A stretch of 64,000 nucleotides of DNA from Ahaetulla prasina. Taxonomy: Eukaryota; Chordata; Lepidosauria; Squamata; Colubridae. The notes under the pieces were generated by a model. The model did no database searches and was not told the DNA's origin. It saw only the letters and a list, made by a program, of their open reading frames with translations. The translations under genes were made by a program, and so were the position numbers. This document shows, one piece after another, positions 52,401 through 64,000 of the stretch (its first letter is position 1; every line of letters starts with the position of its first letter). The stretch covers positions 136,490,420 to 136,554,419 of the forward strand of contig NC_080540.1 of assembly GCF_028640845.1 (NCBI RefSeq), given 5' to 3'.

Positions 52401-55400
52401 ATGAGGGCAAAGAATAAATGATCTTAAAACTGTAGAAATCGGAAAATAGCCTGACAAATACTCATCTGATCTTTTATGCTCAACTGGGTCATTTTTGAGT
52501 GGATTATGTTTACTTTGAGGTTAACGTTATTTTTACAAAAGTTAAACTATATATGCTTACAGGATATGTTGTATGAATGAATAAAATCTGGGCTTTGGTT
52601 TTTCAAGCTTTTAAATCTCATACTTCATATTTCCTTTAGTTTATTAAAAATCTAATTCACTAGCAGAGAAGCACGTGTGTTATTTCAATATAAAAAATAC
52701 AGGTACCTTGCTGGCTAAATAAAGCGATGCACAAATTGGAGAAAGGTCCATGCTTAAAAAAGCAAGTAGGATGGAGGCCTTTTATCTGTACAGAGTTGTT
52801 GCAGACCAATGTCATGATTATCTGCAGGGCTGGAGATGCCATCCTTGGGGTCTGCTGCCTAATAGTGCTTATGGTCCTTCAGCAAATGAAAAAAAGCATC
52901 CCCAGGACCCATCTGATGGAAACCTTGCCTGTCAGAATCAGTCGATATATAATTTGGACAACAGCTACAGGTTTGTCTGTCCTGTCCTCTAAGCAGATGT
53001 TTAATTTTCTTCTTGGAAGTATTTTTGTAAGGTCATGTCATGATTATGGAATCTATGCCTATCATTTGACTATGCAGAACTTTATTTAAGACTCTCTTCC
53101 TTACAGCCCGTAATGCTCTTGTGGTTCTCTTGGCTGGTCTTGTGGCCTATTCTTTCCAAGTGACTGGCTCCCAGCCTTTCAGCCTGACAGGAACGATTCC
53201 CCAGGGACTCCCTCTGTTCCAGCCACCACCGTTCTCCATCATCACACCCAATCAGACTATTAATTTTAAGGAAATGGTGCAGGTGTGTATTTCTTTTTTA
53301 TTGGTTCAATTTCTGCCTCTCTGTTTATGTCAGCTCTTCTAGATAGATCAGACTTAAGAAACCAATGCCATATAGTTTAGGACTACTTTTATTGTAACAG
53401 AATCTTGTTAGTCTGAATGCACTCTCCCTACCTCTTTATCTCTGTGTAAACTAGGGGAGGGCTTGTTTGAGAAGTTTTCTTAGTTTATTTTCTTAACCTG
53501 AGCTTCAGGCCCCTTTTATCTGACCTCTGCTTTGGTAGCAATACTTCCTCCTGTCCTTCAAGGACATGCATTCTATAGTTTGATCACAACTTCACAAATA
53601 AATACAGTTAAACTTACAGCAGATTTGGTTTTAGTCACTCTCAAAAATGAAGCAATAGAGTTTAAACATATTCATCAATATTCATCAATACCTGTTACAA
53701 AGGTCTTTTTTGTAAAGGTCATACTAAACAAGTGCTCCACTAGCAAAGTAACAACCCAATCTTTTACAAAAGAAGCTGTGCAAGAACATTATTCAGACAA
53801 GCACAAATGCACTTAGCAACTGTGGACACTGGAAAAGCAAAACAGACAACATCTTCCAACAAAATTGATTTTTTAAAAAAACCAATAATTGAATAAAAGT
53901 TACATGCAACTTCATCAAAAGGTGCCTCACAACTTAGCTTACCACAGCACAACCAACACAAACTATGAAAAGTATAACATCGCTATATATCAAAAAACAT
54001 CTCAGAAACAACCAACAGGCTATTACAATCACACGGCATCACTATAGTATATAAACTAGATAGAGCCCTCCAGAATATTTTAAGGGAAAAACAGACCCAA
54101 GAAGAAGAAAAAATGGAGACATCTATCACATATAGTATAAGGACCATAACAACCACTATGTAAGCCAGATGTGTGGAAGACTAGCAGAGTGCATCAGTCA
54201 GAAGACACAATGAAAACTTAATTTCACAACACATGGACAGATCTAACCATAGTTTCAACTGGAAACTGTGAGCATCCTAGATCAAGCTAAATCCAAAAAT
54301 GTTAGGGAATTTTATTTATTTATTTATTTATTTTGTCGCACAGTATATATAAGCATAAGCATGAAATAGTTATACAATATAAAAGCATATATGTAAGTAT
54401 GAGTATGTAATAACTATATTAATTGGATATAATGAAAGAAAACAATAGGACAGGAACGGTAGGCATGCTTGTGCTCTTATGCACGCCCCTTACAGACCTC
54501 TTAGGAATGGGGTGAGGTCAATAGTAGACAGTTTTTGGTTGAAGCTTTGGGGATTTTGAGAAGAGACCACAGAGTCAGGTAGTGTATTCCAAGCATTAAT
54601 AACTCTGTTACTGAAGTCATATTTTCTGCAATCAAGATTGGAGCGGTTAACATTAAGTTTAAATCTATTGTATTGTTGCAATTGAATTCCTGGAAGCTTG
54701 GCACTAATCAGCCATCAAAAGATAAACCACATTTACAATCCACTTAAAAGAGACAATAAAAAAGTTAAAAAGAAAATTAAAAGTGAACGCTTCTAGAACA
54801 CCAGCAGAGCAAGCTACTGCATATAAAAAGAGAACAAACCCCATACTTAACAGCACTGATGGTGTTACCCTCATTGGGTTATGAAATGTCTGCAAGCAAA
54901 CAATCAGAGAGCAGCAAGGACTCCACAGTTCAACCCTGAACTTCATATATTCTCTTCTATTGTATTTGTGTAATTTGATTGATGATAAGATACTGAAATA
55001 TTGGATTTTTTCTTAGGGTTGTGGAAAGAACTGGGTTTAAAGCCCAAAATGTATCCAGGTAATATAGGGGGTGCACAGGTAGGACCTGTTAGGAGCACCT
55101 TAAAGACCACATTTTCTCCTGGACTAGGGTGGTTGCCCTCCACGTTTGATGCACCCTCTTGAGGAAAGAGGGGACGCGATGGCTCAGGGTCTAGGACGTT
55201 GACCTTGTCGATCGAAAGGTCGGCAGCTCAGCGGTTTGAATCCCTGGTGCTTCCGTGTAACGGGGTGAGCTCCCGTTACTTGTCCCAGCTTCTGCCAACC
55301 TAGCAGTTTCGAAAGCACGTAAAAATGCAAGCAGAAAAAATAGGGACCACCTTTGGTGGGAAGGTAATAGCGTTCCGTGTGCCTTTGGTGTTGAGTCATG

Positions 55401-58400
55401 CCGGCCACATGACCACGGAGACATCTTTAGACAGCGCTGGCTCTTCGGCTTTGAAACGGAGATGAGCACCGCCCCCTAGAGTCGGCAACGACTAGCACGT
55501 ATGTGCGAGGGGAACCTTTACCTTTTTTACCTTGAGGAAAGACACATTGATTTAAGATATTCCTTCCCAATCACATAATGTCTTTTGAATCCAGATCTCT
55601 GCACAACTCTAGGATTTACTCTTATCTCTCTGTTACATTTCCTCCATTGATATGGGACATCCCTCTTGTGGCCGTAGTTCCCTCTTCTTGATCAAAATTG
55701 CAGTGAAATACAGCTTCCCTCTTCCATCCCTGCAGGGCATTGGTCCTGGTTTGGCGGTGGTGCCTCTCATGGGACTGCTGGAGACGGTTGCTATTGCCAA
55801 AGCATTTGGTAAGATCATTATCTTCTTTGCATATTGAGATGGACGGAAGGAAGGCAGGATTATACTTCCCTGCACACCTGACACCTGAAATGAAATTTTA
55901 CTCCTATTGGAAAATAGTGGCCTTTGATCACAAATCATAGTAAGTCCTAGTCTGTTTCACAGTGGATTATTGTATAACATTTTTAAATTAGTTTATAACG
56001 CAGCATACAAAGAAAATACAAAAGTAAATAATAAGAAAAATAGGGAAGGAAAAAGGGAAGAGAAAAGTGGGGGAAAGAAGAGGGGAGGGGGAAGAAAAGG
56101 CATTGATTTCTGACTCCCTTCGGTCCAGTAGAATAAGGCATTAACTTCAAATCTCAACTTTTTACTTTTACATAATAGTTATAAATTAGTCATTTCTATC
56201 ACAACAAATCTATGTTGCACAGTGGATTATTGAATAAATCACATTAGCTGGAAATGGAATATGGTTGGTTGAGAGCCACCCAGAGTTGGTTATAAAATGG
56301 ATGGCTATATAAATGTTTTAAATAATTTAAATAAATAAATAAGGTGCACAGTGCACAAAATGTACCAAAATCACAGGGGTGTGTGTGTGTGTTGAAACTA
56401 TAGTTACAAGCAGAAATGGTGGATCTGTGGCTGTCCTTAAATTGGGGAATGATAGTTTTCAACCTCAGCTAGAATAGCCGGAGTTGACAGCAACATCAGA
56501 AGGAAGCAGACAATGTACCCTTGGACTAAAATGTGAAAATTGTCTTAGGCTAATGGTAATTCAACGGAAGAGGTAGCTATTTTCTTGTCTCTTCCTGCTT
56601 TGAAGGGATAGAAGGTCACCTCTGCCAGTGGAAGGATTAGGTAAAGAAACAGAAATCAAAAGTTACCTGAAATCGTGAGTGATTTTTTAAAGACAGTATT
56701 ACTCTGCAGTGTAAATTTCAAAGTCCCTAACTAGCTTAGTTAGGATGATGGGTAGTTATATCAGTTACAATGCTTTAGGGAAGTATCATTTTCTAGGATC
56801 ATCTACTCTGCATTACGGTGTTTCTATTAGCTTCACTTATCCCCCCGCCTATAGTACCTTGCAAACTTCTTTTCTGTGGCTAATGCTGTAATAAGTTATT
56901 CTTGGTCAGATCTGTATGTAACAATGCCTCTATTTTTGCTTATTAGCCTCTCAAAATAACTACCAGATTGATCCCAACCAGGAGCTGCTAGCCATGGGTA
57001 AGGATTTTGCACAAATGTCTTGGTTGCATTTGACTGGATGAGAAGCTAAGCCAAGTGGGAATGAACCGGGTGGGGGTGGGGCTGGGGGATTCTGGGAGAT
57101 GCAGTTGTCAGGTGCAATTATTGTAATTAGTGGGTAAGCAGAAAGAATCTTTGGAACAGGCTTCATTGGAGAAACCTCATTTTCATCACTTGCAGCTTTA
57201 GAATTTTTGGTTCACTGAGTTGGAAGGCATGTTGTGGACTAATCCATGCTCAACGTAGGAAATCCAGAGGAATTGGGGAGAGTGATCCTAAGGCCTCTAA
57301 CAGTCCAGGAGAGAAGACAGCAAGTCTTGCAATGTCACTGATTCTGTTCCTGACTTTCTTCCTCGATACTCTGTAGGGTTTACCAACCTGTTGGGATCCT
57401 TTGTCTCATCCTATCCAGTCACAGGTAGTTTTGGCCGGTGAGGAAAACTTACTTTCTCTCTCTTTCTCTCTCTCTCCTTTTGGTAAATGGAGGATACTTA
57501 TATAGCTTAATAAGGTAATTCGAAATAGTATTCTGCATGCATTGCTTCCCATGGATTCATTACCCTTTAAAAACTCTTAAACCTAATGAAAAAAAGCTTT
57601 TCATAACATTTTACTTTGTCCTTATGGAGAGAAGGTAGCTCATGTCCGTTGCATGATAACGCACGCAGCACTTTAGAAAGGTTGCATTTACTATAAAGTT
57701 ATTTTTTTCCTTATTATTCAGATAGGCATAGCCATTTGAGGAACTCAGTTGAAGCTGGATATATATTTTAATGTTCAAAAATGGTTGTGAGTTAATAAGG
57801 TTAGAAAAAGGTGATGCTTGAGGCCAATTTGGGAAGCTTCCTAGATCTTTTTTGTTTTAGGAACAAGAGGAAGATGATTTACCCCCACAAAAGTATCTTG
57901 TCTTGGAGTTGCACTTTGGACTGAAAATATTTTTTCATAGCTGCTCATTGTCTGGGGGTGTGACCTTACTCTCTTTGGCTGATTATTGACATGGAGGATT
58001 TTTTTAGCCGAAAATCACGTCCTTGTGGAATATGAAGGAGAAATATATAGGTGAAGCAGTGGAGAAATGTGGTTGTGGACACAGCAAAATGAAAGCCACA
58101 TTTTTATTATAATTTCTTCATTTTTTAATTTTAAATAAGTTGATTTTTTTTCTTTAGCCTCTTCCATTTAATCTAGTCTTAAATCATAACTTGCAAACTG
58201 ATAATTGAAGAATGTGAGGAGAGAAATAAAGGAAGCATAGCCAATCTTGTGGAAAGAGCAGTAGGTTGCATGTATGCATGCCTTTGATACTTCTAGGCTT
58301 AAAATAAGGTTAATCCTTTGCTTATAATGGCCTTGTTCACAATTGCAGGACAGCAGTGAATGCTCAGACTGGTGTATGTACTCCTGCTGGAGGACTAATT

Positions 58401-60534
58401 ACAGGTAGGAAAAAGAATAATGCCTTTGTTGGAGGAGAATAAACTGGAAGCAGAAGGTTATAAATTACGAATGTGCCAAGACAAATCTCTCTTCTGTTGC
58501 TCTCCTTCTTTTAGTAAGCCTTTCTCCTTCTTTCACTAAGCCTATCCAAAGTGTCTCTGAAGACATGTAAATACTGCAGCTAAAATGCATCAAATGTTAT
58601 GTCTATGGAGATTCTCCATCATCCTGGTCATGGTTGTCCCAAAGGTGCTGTCAGTTTTGGAAGGCAATTTTCTTTTTTGCTTCTTAACTGCCATATATTT
58701 TAGCTGGGGAAGTTGGGAGGGGGTTGTTGTTGGAGCGGTAGAAATTTAGTCATAACAACGTTCTGTATTCAAGGACATCCTGCGTCTGATGGAGACTGCC
58801 TGAAGATTGTATCCAATTGAGTGTGAAGAGTTGATTGGACAATGTGATGAACTTGTGGGTGTGGGACAGGGCTGTGAACTGTCAACTGGGTGTGGAAAAC
58901 CTGGAAGCTTTCAGATTCGGGTTTTTCCAGCTGTGCCAACATGACATCTCTAATAGATTGGAACTTTGAGGAACCTCAAGCCTCAGAGCTTTATTTCGTT
59001 GGGGGTGTTCCTTGGAACCCTGACAGGTGCTTTTTCAAGGGGCAACTGGACTTTCTGGTTTTTCTTTGAAGACATTTTGCTTCTTGGATGAGAAGCAAAA
59101 CACCCACCCAAAGCAGCAACAGCAGGCAAACTAAATTAAACCAAGATTGTTAATGTGGCAGTTATGTTCATCTCCCAAGTCCCTTAGAATAGTATGGCTT
59201 TTCACCAGTTTCTGGATGGCTGTCACAAGTTCACTTCAACTTAGTTGTTTTTATCACTTCACTTTATGGAAAACCTCTGGCATAGTAATGCATCCAACCC
59301 TGCTCTGCAACCCAACTTAATTGGAGCTTATTATAAACTTGCATTTTGACTCATAATATGGATGTCTCTTTTCTTTTATAGGGGCCTTAGTACTCTTATC
59401 TCTAGCCTACCTTACGTCCCTGTTTTACTACATTCCCAAGGCAGCACTGGCAGCAGTCATCATCTGTGCTGTGGCTCCGATGTTCGATGCCAGGATCTTC
59501 CGCACATTATGGCAGGTTAAAAGTATGAGCATGGATTTCTTGTCCTTCCCAAAGATGGTTAGTTAGAAAACATTTAATACTTTCCTATAGACACTGAAGA
59601 TGGTTAGAATTCAAACCTGAAGGATATGGGTGATTTGGGAAAAGGAGGAGTGGGAGAAGCAGAATGGAAAGTTCCTCCTTCTCTGTAGCTCTTCTTAGTG
59701 CTGACTTGGTATTGACTTTCTGAAATTGAATTAATCTGCTATTTCTCTATGAAGAAAGAAGGAGTTGATTTAGGACTCTGGCAAAATCAAGATGCTTTTC
59801 ATTGTTATGCAGACTCTTAAACAATTAGGATGCAGGCTATTGGAACCGCATCTTGGAAGCCCTTTTCTAAGAGCACGTATATTGGATGGGGGTGAAGGAA
59901 CTGATGGGTCATAAGACCTTGCAGCTTTGTGTTATAGCCAGTGACCTACAGGATTTAAGTTAGATCTAGAACCGGTTTGAGTTGTAAACTTCTTGTTTAT
60001 CCTGGTGCAAGGGACAGCACGTTGCTTCTTAAAAACAGGAAAACGTGAATCCTTAACCTGTCCGCAGACCATTGCAAAGACGACATCAGATCATTTTTTG
60101 TCACTTTGTCAACATTAATTTCTTACTTCTGCCAGCAGATGGGGGCTGTGCAGTCTTCCTACTAAGCTACATTTCCTTGTCTAATGTTGATCTTAGAAAA
60201 GGTAGAGTGGGAACCAGTGAGTTATGTACAAGTTGTCTTTTGAGCTTTAGTTATAATCACTTTCTTGCACAACTTACATCTACACTCTTAAAACGTTGGT
60301 ACCTAAGCCTAGAGCTAGTTTTCTTTCTAATTCCCTGCTTGTTTTATCCACTTTTGCTGATAGGGTGGACATGTCCTTGATTGAATTCTCTGTTCTTTTT
60401 TCACAGGGCTAGATCTGGTGCCTCTTTGTGTTACGTTCTTTGTTTGTTTCTGGGAAGTGCAATATGGCATCATAGCGGGGGTGATGGTTTCTGGAATCCT
60501 CCTGCTCTACCCCCTCGCCAGGCCTCGGATAAAG
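46472..60534 (+). CDS. SLC26A11: SLC26A11 anion (sulfate/chloride) transporter, first 12 coding exons; 3' end beyond window
   Basis: A member of the SLC26/SulP family of multi-pass anion transporters, described as a sulfate transporter and chloride channel. Coding exons: 46472-46663, 49436-49628, 50420-50505, 52038-52117, 52828-52970, 53107-53282, 55736-55808, 56947-56997, 57377-57437, 58349-58404, 59382-59522, 60407-60534. Phases agree throughout and give 460 residues with no break, against about 606 in human. Visible family blocks: [20 protein letters not shown] (TM1 region), [80 protein letters not shown] and [17 protein letters not shown]. The last exon ends PRIK with a consensus donor. 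The cytosolic STAS domain must lie to the right of 64000. The initiator exon starts at 46324 with 148 bp of 5' UTR. Confidence 0.94.
47280..48309. mobile_element. TA-flanked miniature transposon, family T, copy 7, split by an LTR
   Basis: Left part 47280-47580 (CAGGTAATTCTCAAC onward) and right part 48217-48309 (to GGACTACCTG) form one family T element interrupted by the solo LTR. It is in SLC26A11 intron 1. Confidence 0.78.
47581..48216 (+). mobile_element. Solo LTR inserted in a miniature transposon
   Basis: A 636-bp block from TGTTGTGGCC to GGTCAGAACA with a near-matching 5-bp duplication (TAAGC at 47576-47580, TAAGT at 48217-48221). An AATAAAAAGG poly(A)-type signal lies near 48150. It is the same family as 9441-10030. 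The interior frame at 47517-47879 reads through the junction of two repeats and is not a gene. Confidence 0.75.
48474..48876. mobile_element. hAT-like miniature element, CAGTGTTGGC type
   Basis: From CAGTGTTGGCGAAT to AGGTTCGCCAACATTG. The flanks GTCTAGAG (48466-48473) and GTTTAGAG (48877-48884) match at 7 of 8. The interior has tandem-like GTTGGCGAACCTCTGGCA units at about 48645-48705. It is a short relative of the 22923 element. Confidence 0.82.
50211..50232. repeat. (CT)n microsatellite
   Basis: About eleven CT units in SLC26A11 intron 2. Confidence 0.85.
51368..51502. mobile_element. Palindromic hAT-like foldback element with perfect 8-bp duplication
   Basis: A 135-bp element whose two halves are inverted copies: CAGGGGTCTCCAACCTTGAT at the left, ATTGGAGACCCCTG at the right, meeting at a CAACGTTG centre near 51436-51443. 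A perfect duplication GTCTAGGC flanks it (51360-51367, 51503-51510). It lies in SLC26A11 intron 3. Confidence 0.93.
51921..51990. repeat. (TG)n followed by TCTG/CCTG and CCCTGTCT units
   Basis: A compound microsatellite beginning with about fourteen TG units, 48 bp upstream of the SLC26A11 exon at 52038. The 86-codon frame across it is a low-complexity artefact apart from the real exon. Confidence 0.85.
53770..54960 (+). pseudogene. Retroelement coding relic with GIY-YIG-like segment, split by a LINE
   Basis: Across small frameshifts the plus strand reads [20 protein letters not shown], then NHSFNW, then NVREFLEAWHxNQPS. This pattern (HYVxQ followed by GRLAE) resembles the GIY-YIG/URI endonuclease segment of Penelope-like elements. 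The last block is broken at NVRE|FLEAW by the minus-strand LINE at 54308-54690, flanked by the short repeat GAATT. The family assignment is inference from motif layout. Confidence 0.4.
54308..54690 (-). mobile_element. CR1/L3-type LINE 3' end
   Basis: Minus-strand codons at 54490-54681 read [17 protein letters not shown] and [20 protein letters not shown], the C-terminus also seen at 5235-5425. The (AAAT)n tail is at about 54311-54333. It is strongly 5'-truncated, in the SLC26A11 intron between 53282 and 55736. Confidence 0.85.
55170..55530 (+). mobile_element. Sauria-type SINE with BovB-like tail, copy 1
   Basis: A tRNA-like head (GATGGCTCAGGGTCTAGGA, then GGTTTGAATCCC as a B box), a body with CAACCTAGCAGTTTCGAAAG, and a 3' end CGACTAGCACGTATGTGCGA followed by GGGGAACCTTTACC. 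It is flanked by a 12-bp duplication CTTGAGGAAAGA (55158-55169, 55531-55542). BovB machinery is the likely source of mobilisation. Confidence 0.88.
56040..56100. repeat. Polypurine tract
   Basis: An uninterrupted G/A-rich stretch of about 60 bases in SLC26A11 intron 7. The surrounding intron shows nothing else of note except an L2-type tail at 56255-56341. Confidence 0.6.
58735..59100. repeat. Unclassified repeat next to a foldback arm
   Basis: The segment 59026-59100 repeats one arm of the 11284-11450 hairpin (GTGCTTTTTCAAGGGGCAAC onward, with TTCTTGGATGAGAAGC). A related phrase (CCTGGTCATGGTTGTCCC) occurs at about 58622-58640, so an insertion of roughly 58735-59025 may separate two parts of one repeat. 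The inserted part is not identified. Confidence 0.4.
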
Positions 60535-60683
60535 GTTAGTTTTTAATTCACCGAGTCAGGCAGAGTGTGGAGAATACTATTTGCTTGGGCCAGAAAACAA
60601 TACATGGTAGCCATACATAGCTGATCGTAGAATAAATTCTGTTTGCTTCTATGCTCTGATTGATTGGACCTATTTAGGGGGAA

Positions 60684-61044
60684 ACGGGACGTGGTGGCTC
60701 AGGGGCTAGGATGTTGAGTTTGTCGATCGAAAGGTCGGCAGCTCAGCGGTTCGGATCTCTAGTACTGCCGTGTAATGGGGTGAGCTCCCGTTACTTGTCC
60801 CAGCTTCTGCCAACCTAGCAGTTTCGAAAGCATATAAAAATGCAAGTAGAAAAAATAGGGATCACCTTTGGTGGGAAGGTAACAGCATTCCGTGCGCCTT
60901 TGGCGTTGAATCATGCTGGCCACATGACCACGGAGACATCTTCGGACAGCGCTGGCTCTTCGGCTTTGAAATGGAGATGAGCACCGCCCCCTAGAGTCGG
61001 CAACGACTAGCACGTATGTGCGAGGGGAATCTTTACCTTTACCT
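60684..61044 (+). mobile_element. Sauria-type SINE with BovB-like tail, copy 2
   Basis: The same family as 55170-55530 and highly similar along its length. A perfect 13-bp duplication TATTTAGGGGGAA flanks it (60671-60683, 61045-61057). It ends in a (CTTTAC)n tail, in the last SLC26A11 intron seen here. Confidence 0.9.
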
Positions 61045-61134
61045 TATTTAGGGGGAACAACTAATGGTTGACTTAGGCAGTGCTAAATAATGATGTCAGC
61101 ATTTATATATAACATAGGAATATGTAGATATTTG

Positions 61135-64000
61135 TTTTTGGGTTTTTTTTGTTTTTTTTTTTTTGTTTTTTTTTTATTACTTTTTTTGCAACAAACAAAC
61201 AAAAAGAAAATACATTATTACACCCTTGTGCTATACATAAAAAAAAAAAAAGGAAGATTTGGGTCTTCGGATATATCCTCACGATCGCCAAAATCCACGT
61301 TCTCGAGGTACAGGTACCGAAGCGTCCAATGTTGCAAGCGCAAAGTCCACAAATGGTTTCCAAGTCTTCCAGAAAATATCTTCTTTATACACACCACTTC
61401 TAATTTTAATATCACATGTCATTTTATCATTTAAAGCTAATTTCCACATTTCAGAATTCCACTCTTCTATTCTAAAAATCACATCTAGTTTCCAATATCT
61501 AGCTATTATAATTCTACCTATTATAATCATAATTCTAATCAATTCTTTTTCATATTCATCAGAATTTATAATCTTATAAACCCTACTAACGAGTCCCTTT
61601 AGCCCAATTTCATCTTTCATAATCCGAGATACTAAATATTCAAATTCAGTTTCACATCTATTTATCGAATAATTTTCCCTTAGTTTTTTTGTCCATTTTT
61701 CTATCTGTATTTTTTCAAACCAACTTAACCCTAATTTTTCAATAATTTCTTTATTCCTCTTCATTTTCCATAACTTTTATCCAATCTCTAATAATTTCTA
61801 TATTTTCCTCTTTAATCACTTCATTACGTTTTATATTATTTTTAATCGGCCAAATTCCAGTTGTCTCCCCCAAAAAGATTATATCTGGAATTAAAATTTT
61901 AACAAATTTATTCCACATTTTACTTAATCCCTTTAACCAATAACTTCTACTTACACATTTTAAATTTGCTTTATCTAAAAACCATCTTGATCCAAATTTC
62001 TATATCCCTTAACTCTAAGTCTCCAATAGTTTTCTTAACCTTTAGTTATTTTTACCACTATCCGGATACCATACGCACAGTAATAATTAAATAATTTGGG
62101 GATTCCTAATCCACCTTCCTTTTGATTTTGATACCACATTTTCTTCACTAATCTAGGTCTTTTGCCACCATTACAAATTTATCCAGTTCTTTCTGATATC
62201 CTTCAATATCTTTCTCTGTCAAATTTAGTGGTAGCATCTCGAATAAAAAGTTGAACTTGGGCAGCAACATCATCTTACACATTGCAATTCTACCAAACCA
62301 AGACAACTTTAAAATTTTATATTTATCTATCTTCTTCTCAATTTCGTTAATCACCACATCATAATTAAGTTTTTTCAATTCTTTAACCTTAAGTGAAAGC
62401 ACTATACCCAAATATTTCAATGTGTTTTAATCCTTATCCCAAATTGCTCTTGCATATTCTCAGACTCATTACCATTACTATCCATCAATAATTCTGACTT
62501 TGACCAATTTACTTTCAATCCTGTCATTTCCTCAAATTCTATCAAATGCTTATATATCTTTTCAGATCTTTCTCTACATTTTCAAAATAATTAAAGTATC
62601 ATCCATACAAATTTATCTTATACCCCTTATATCCTTCTAATTCTTCATCTTTTTCTATCATTTTTGTCAATATTTCCATAGCCAATAAAAATAATGTTGG
62701 GGACAGGGGACATCCTTGTCTCGTACCAGCTTCTAATTTTATCTCTTCAGTTAATATTCCATTCACCTTCACTCTTGCACTGCTCTTTTGGTACAATTTT
62801 GAAATAACATGTATAAACTTATTACCAAAGCCTAAAGCCTCCACAATTACTTTAATAGTTTCCCATTGTACAGAATCAAAAGCTTTAAAAATATCCAATG
62901 ATACTATACCAATTTTATCACCATTATATTCAGCTACATCTATAATATTTAATACTCTTCTAACAATATCACTCATGTATCTACCCTTCACAAAACCTAC
63001 TTGATTATAACTTATATATCTATCTATAAATCTATTTAATCTATTACTTATAATAGCAGTAAATATCTTTGCATCCTGATTAATTAAAGAAATGGGCGAT
63101 AGGACTCAATCCTTTCTAAATCTTTATCTGGTTTAGGAATTAGGGATATCACCGTTCTATTCCATGACGAAGGTACTTCCCACCATGTAATATTCCATTG
63201 AATAATTTTTGCAATCTTGGTATTATTAATTCTTTAAATTCTTTATAAAACTCAACAGGTAATCCATCCTCACCTGGAGCTTTCCCTAATTTTAATTTTT
63301 GTATTATTCCATTAATCTCATCTTGTGTTATATCTTCTTCCATCAATTCCTTATATGTTTGAACAATTTTCACCACATACTTTTCTAAATAGCTTTGCAA
63401 TTTTCCCGATTAATTGGTTTCTTTGAATATAGATTCTGAAAAAATTTCTAACCACTTCACATTTCTCTAATTTTATAACATCTTATACCTCTATCATCTA
63501 TCAAAACTCCAATTTCTCTCTTCTCTCTTTTATCTTTCGCCATCTTTGCCAATAATTTAGAATTTCTATTACTAAATTCAAAAATTCCTATTTAAAATCT
63601 CAAATTTCTTTTTACTAACTCTGTATCTTCTTCTATCATTTTATTTCTTAACATATTAAGCTCCTGAAGAATTTTTTTTCTTTAGTAAGCAAAATTGATT
63701 TTCAATTCTTTAATCTGATTTTTATCTCTTTCCATTTTAATTTTATAATTTTATATTTCCTACTTGATAATTTAATACTCTCCTCTAAACACCGCTTTCA
63801 TCGCATCCCAAACAATTTCAAATTTAACCTCCCGTTATCATTTAATCTCCAACTTTCCTCCAATTTTTAAGTATCCATTTTTATCCTTTTCATTTTATAC
63901 AATTTCGTCATATCTCCAATAGCTTCTTTTTTCTCAAAATTAAAATCTAAGTCCACCATAACTTCTGCATGATCAGAATCTTTAAAATTCCCACATCTAC
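61135..64000 (-). mobile_element. L1-type LINE ORF2, inactive, continues past the right edge
   Basis: On the minus strand, from right to left: SDHAEV near 63977, the C-terminal motif of the apurinic endonuclease; then KAPGEDGLPVEFYKE near 63280, GFVKGRYMSD near 62985, SLDIFKAFDSVQWE near 62890, GTRQGCPLSPTLFLLAMEIL near 62700 (reverse transcriptase). The palm motif near 62600 is broken by a one-base loss between LY and DDT. The thumb region is at 62148-62420, the C-terminal domain at 61279-61764, and an A-rich tail at 61135-61185. Multiple frameshifts and stops make it dead. It is antisense to SLC26A11. Confidence 0.88.

Overview
This is a vertebrate nuclear window, almost certainly from a squamate reptile and most likely a snake. 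Short exons with consensus GT/AG splice sites are separated by repeat-rich introns. The repeats are squamate-type: BovB, Sauria-type SINEs with a BovB tail, CR1/L3- and Rex-like LINEs (one ending in an AATAG microsatellite), L1, and many hAT-like and TA-flanked miniature transposons. Three protein-coding genes were read through by joining exons. They lie in the order known from human 17q25: CARD14 (+), SGSH (-), SLC26A11 (+).

Region 1-9172 is intergenic, or holds non-coding 5' parts of CARD14. No exon is recognised there; it is filled with miniature transposons and one truncated LINE. Region 9182-37201 is CARD14: 20 coding exons encode an intact protein of about 978 residues (CARD, coiled coil, linker, PDZ, SH3, guanylate-kinase-like). 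Its introns hold solo LTRs, a Rex-like LINE nested in a miniature transposon, a decayed near full-length BovB, an L1 3' fragment and many hAT-like elements. Region 37202-38926 holds the converging 3' ends of CARD14 and SGSH. Region 38927-45608 is SGSH, eight exons encoding an intact 508-residue lysosomal sulfamidase with all the expected catalytic residues. Region 45500-45972 is a CpG-rich divergent promoter shared by SGSH and SLC26A11, with a palindromic E-box of CLEAR type. From 46472 to the right edge is SLC26A11: twelve coding exons give the first 460 residues (the transmembrane transporter domain). The STAS-domain exons lie beyond the window. The last 3.4 kb is intron filled by a Sauria-type SINE and a broken antisense L1.

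Functionally, CARD14 is a cytosolic scaffold for BCL10-MALT1 signalling to NF-kB. SGSH degrades heparan sulfate in lysosomes. SLC26A11 is an anion (sulfate/chloride) transporter. SGSH releases sulfate and SLC26A11 can move it, so their shared promoter is suggestive, but a functional link is inference. I found no prokaryote-type system, CRISPR array or new enzyme cassette. The most striking signal is transposon structure: at least ten hAT-like miniature elements with readable 8-bp target duplications, several transposon-in-transposon insertions whose order can be read directly, and a GIY-YIG-type coding relic split by a later LINE. Human protein comparisons are from memory of the families and should be checked by alignment.
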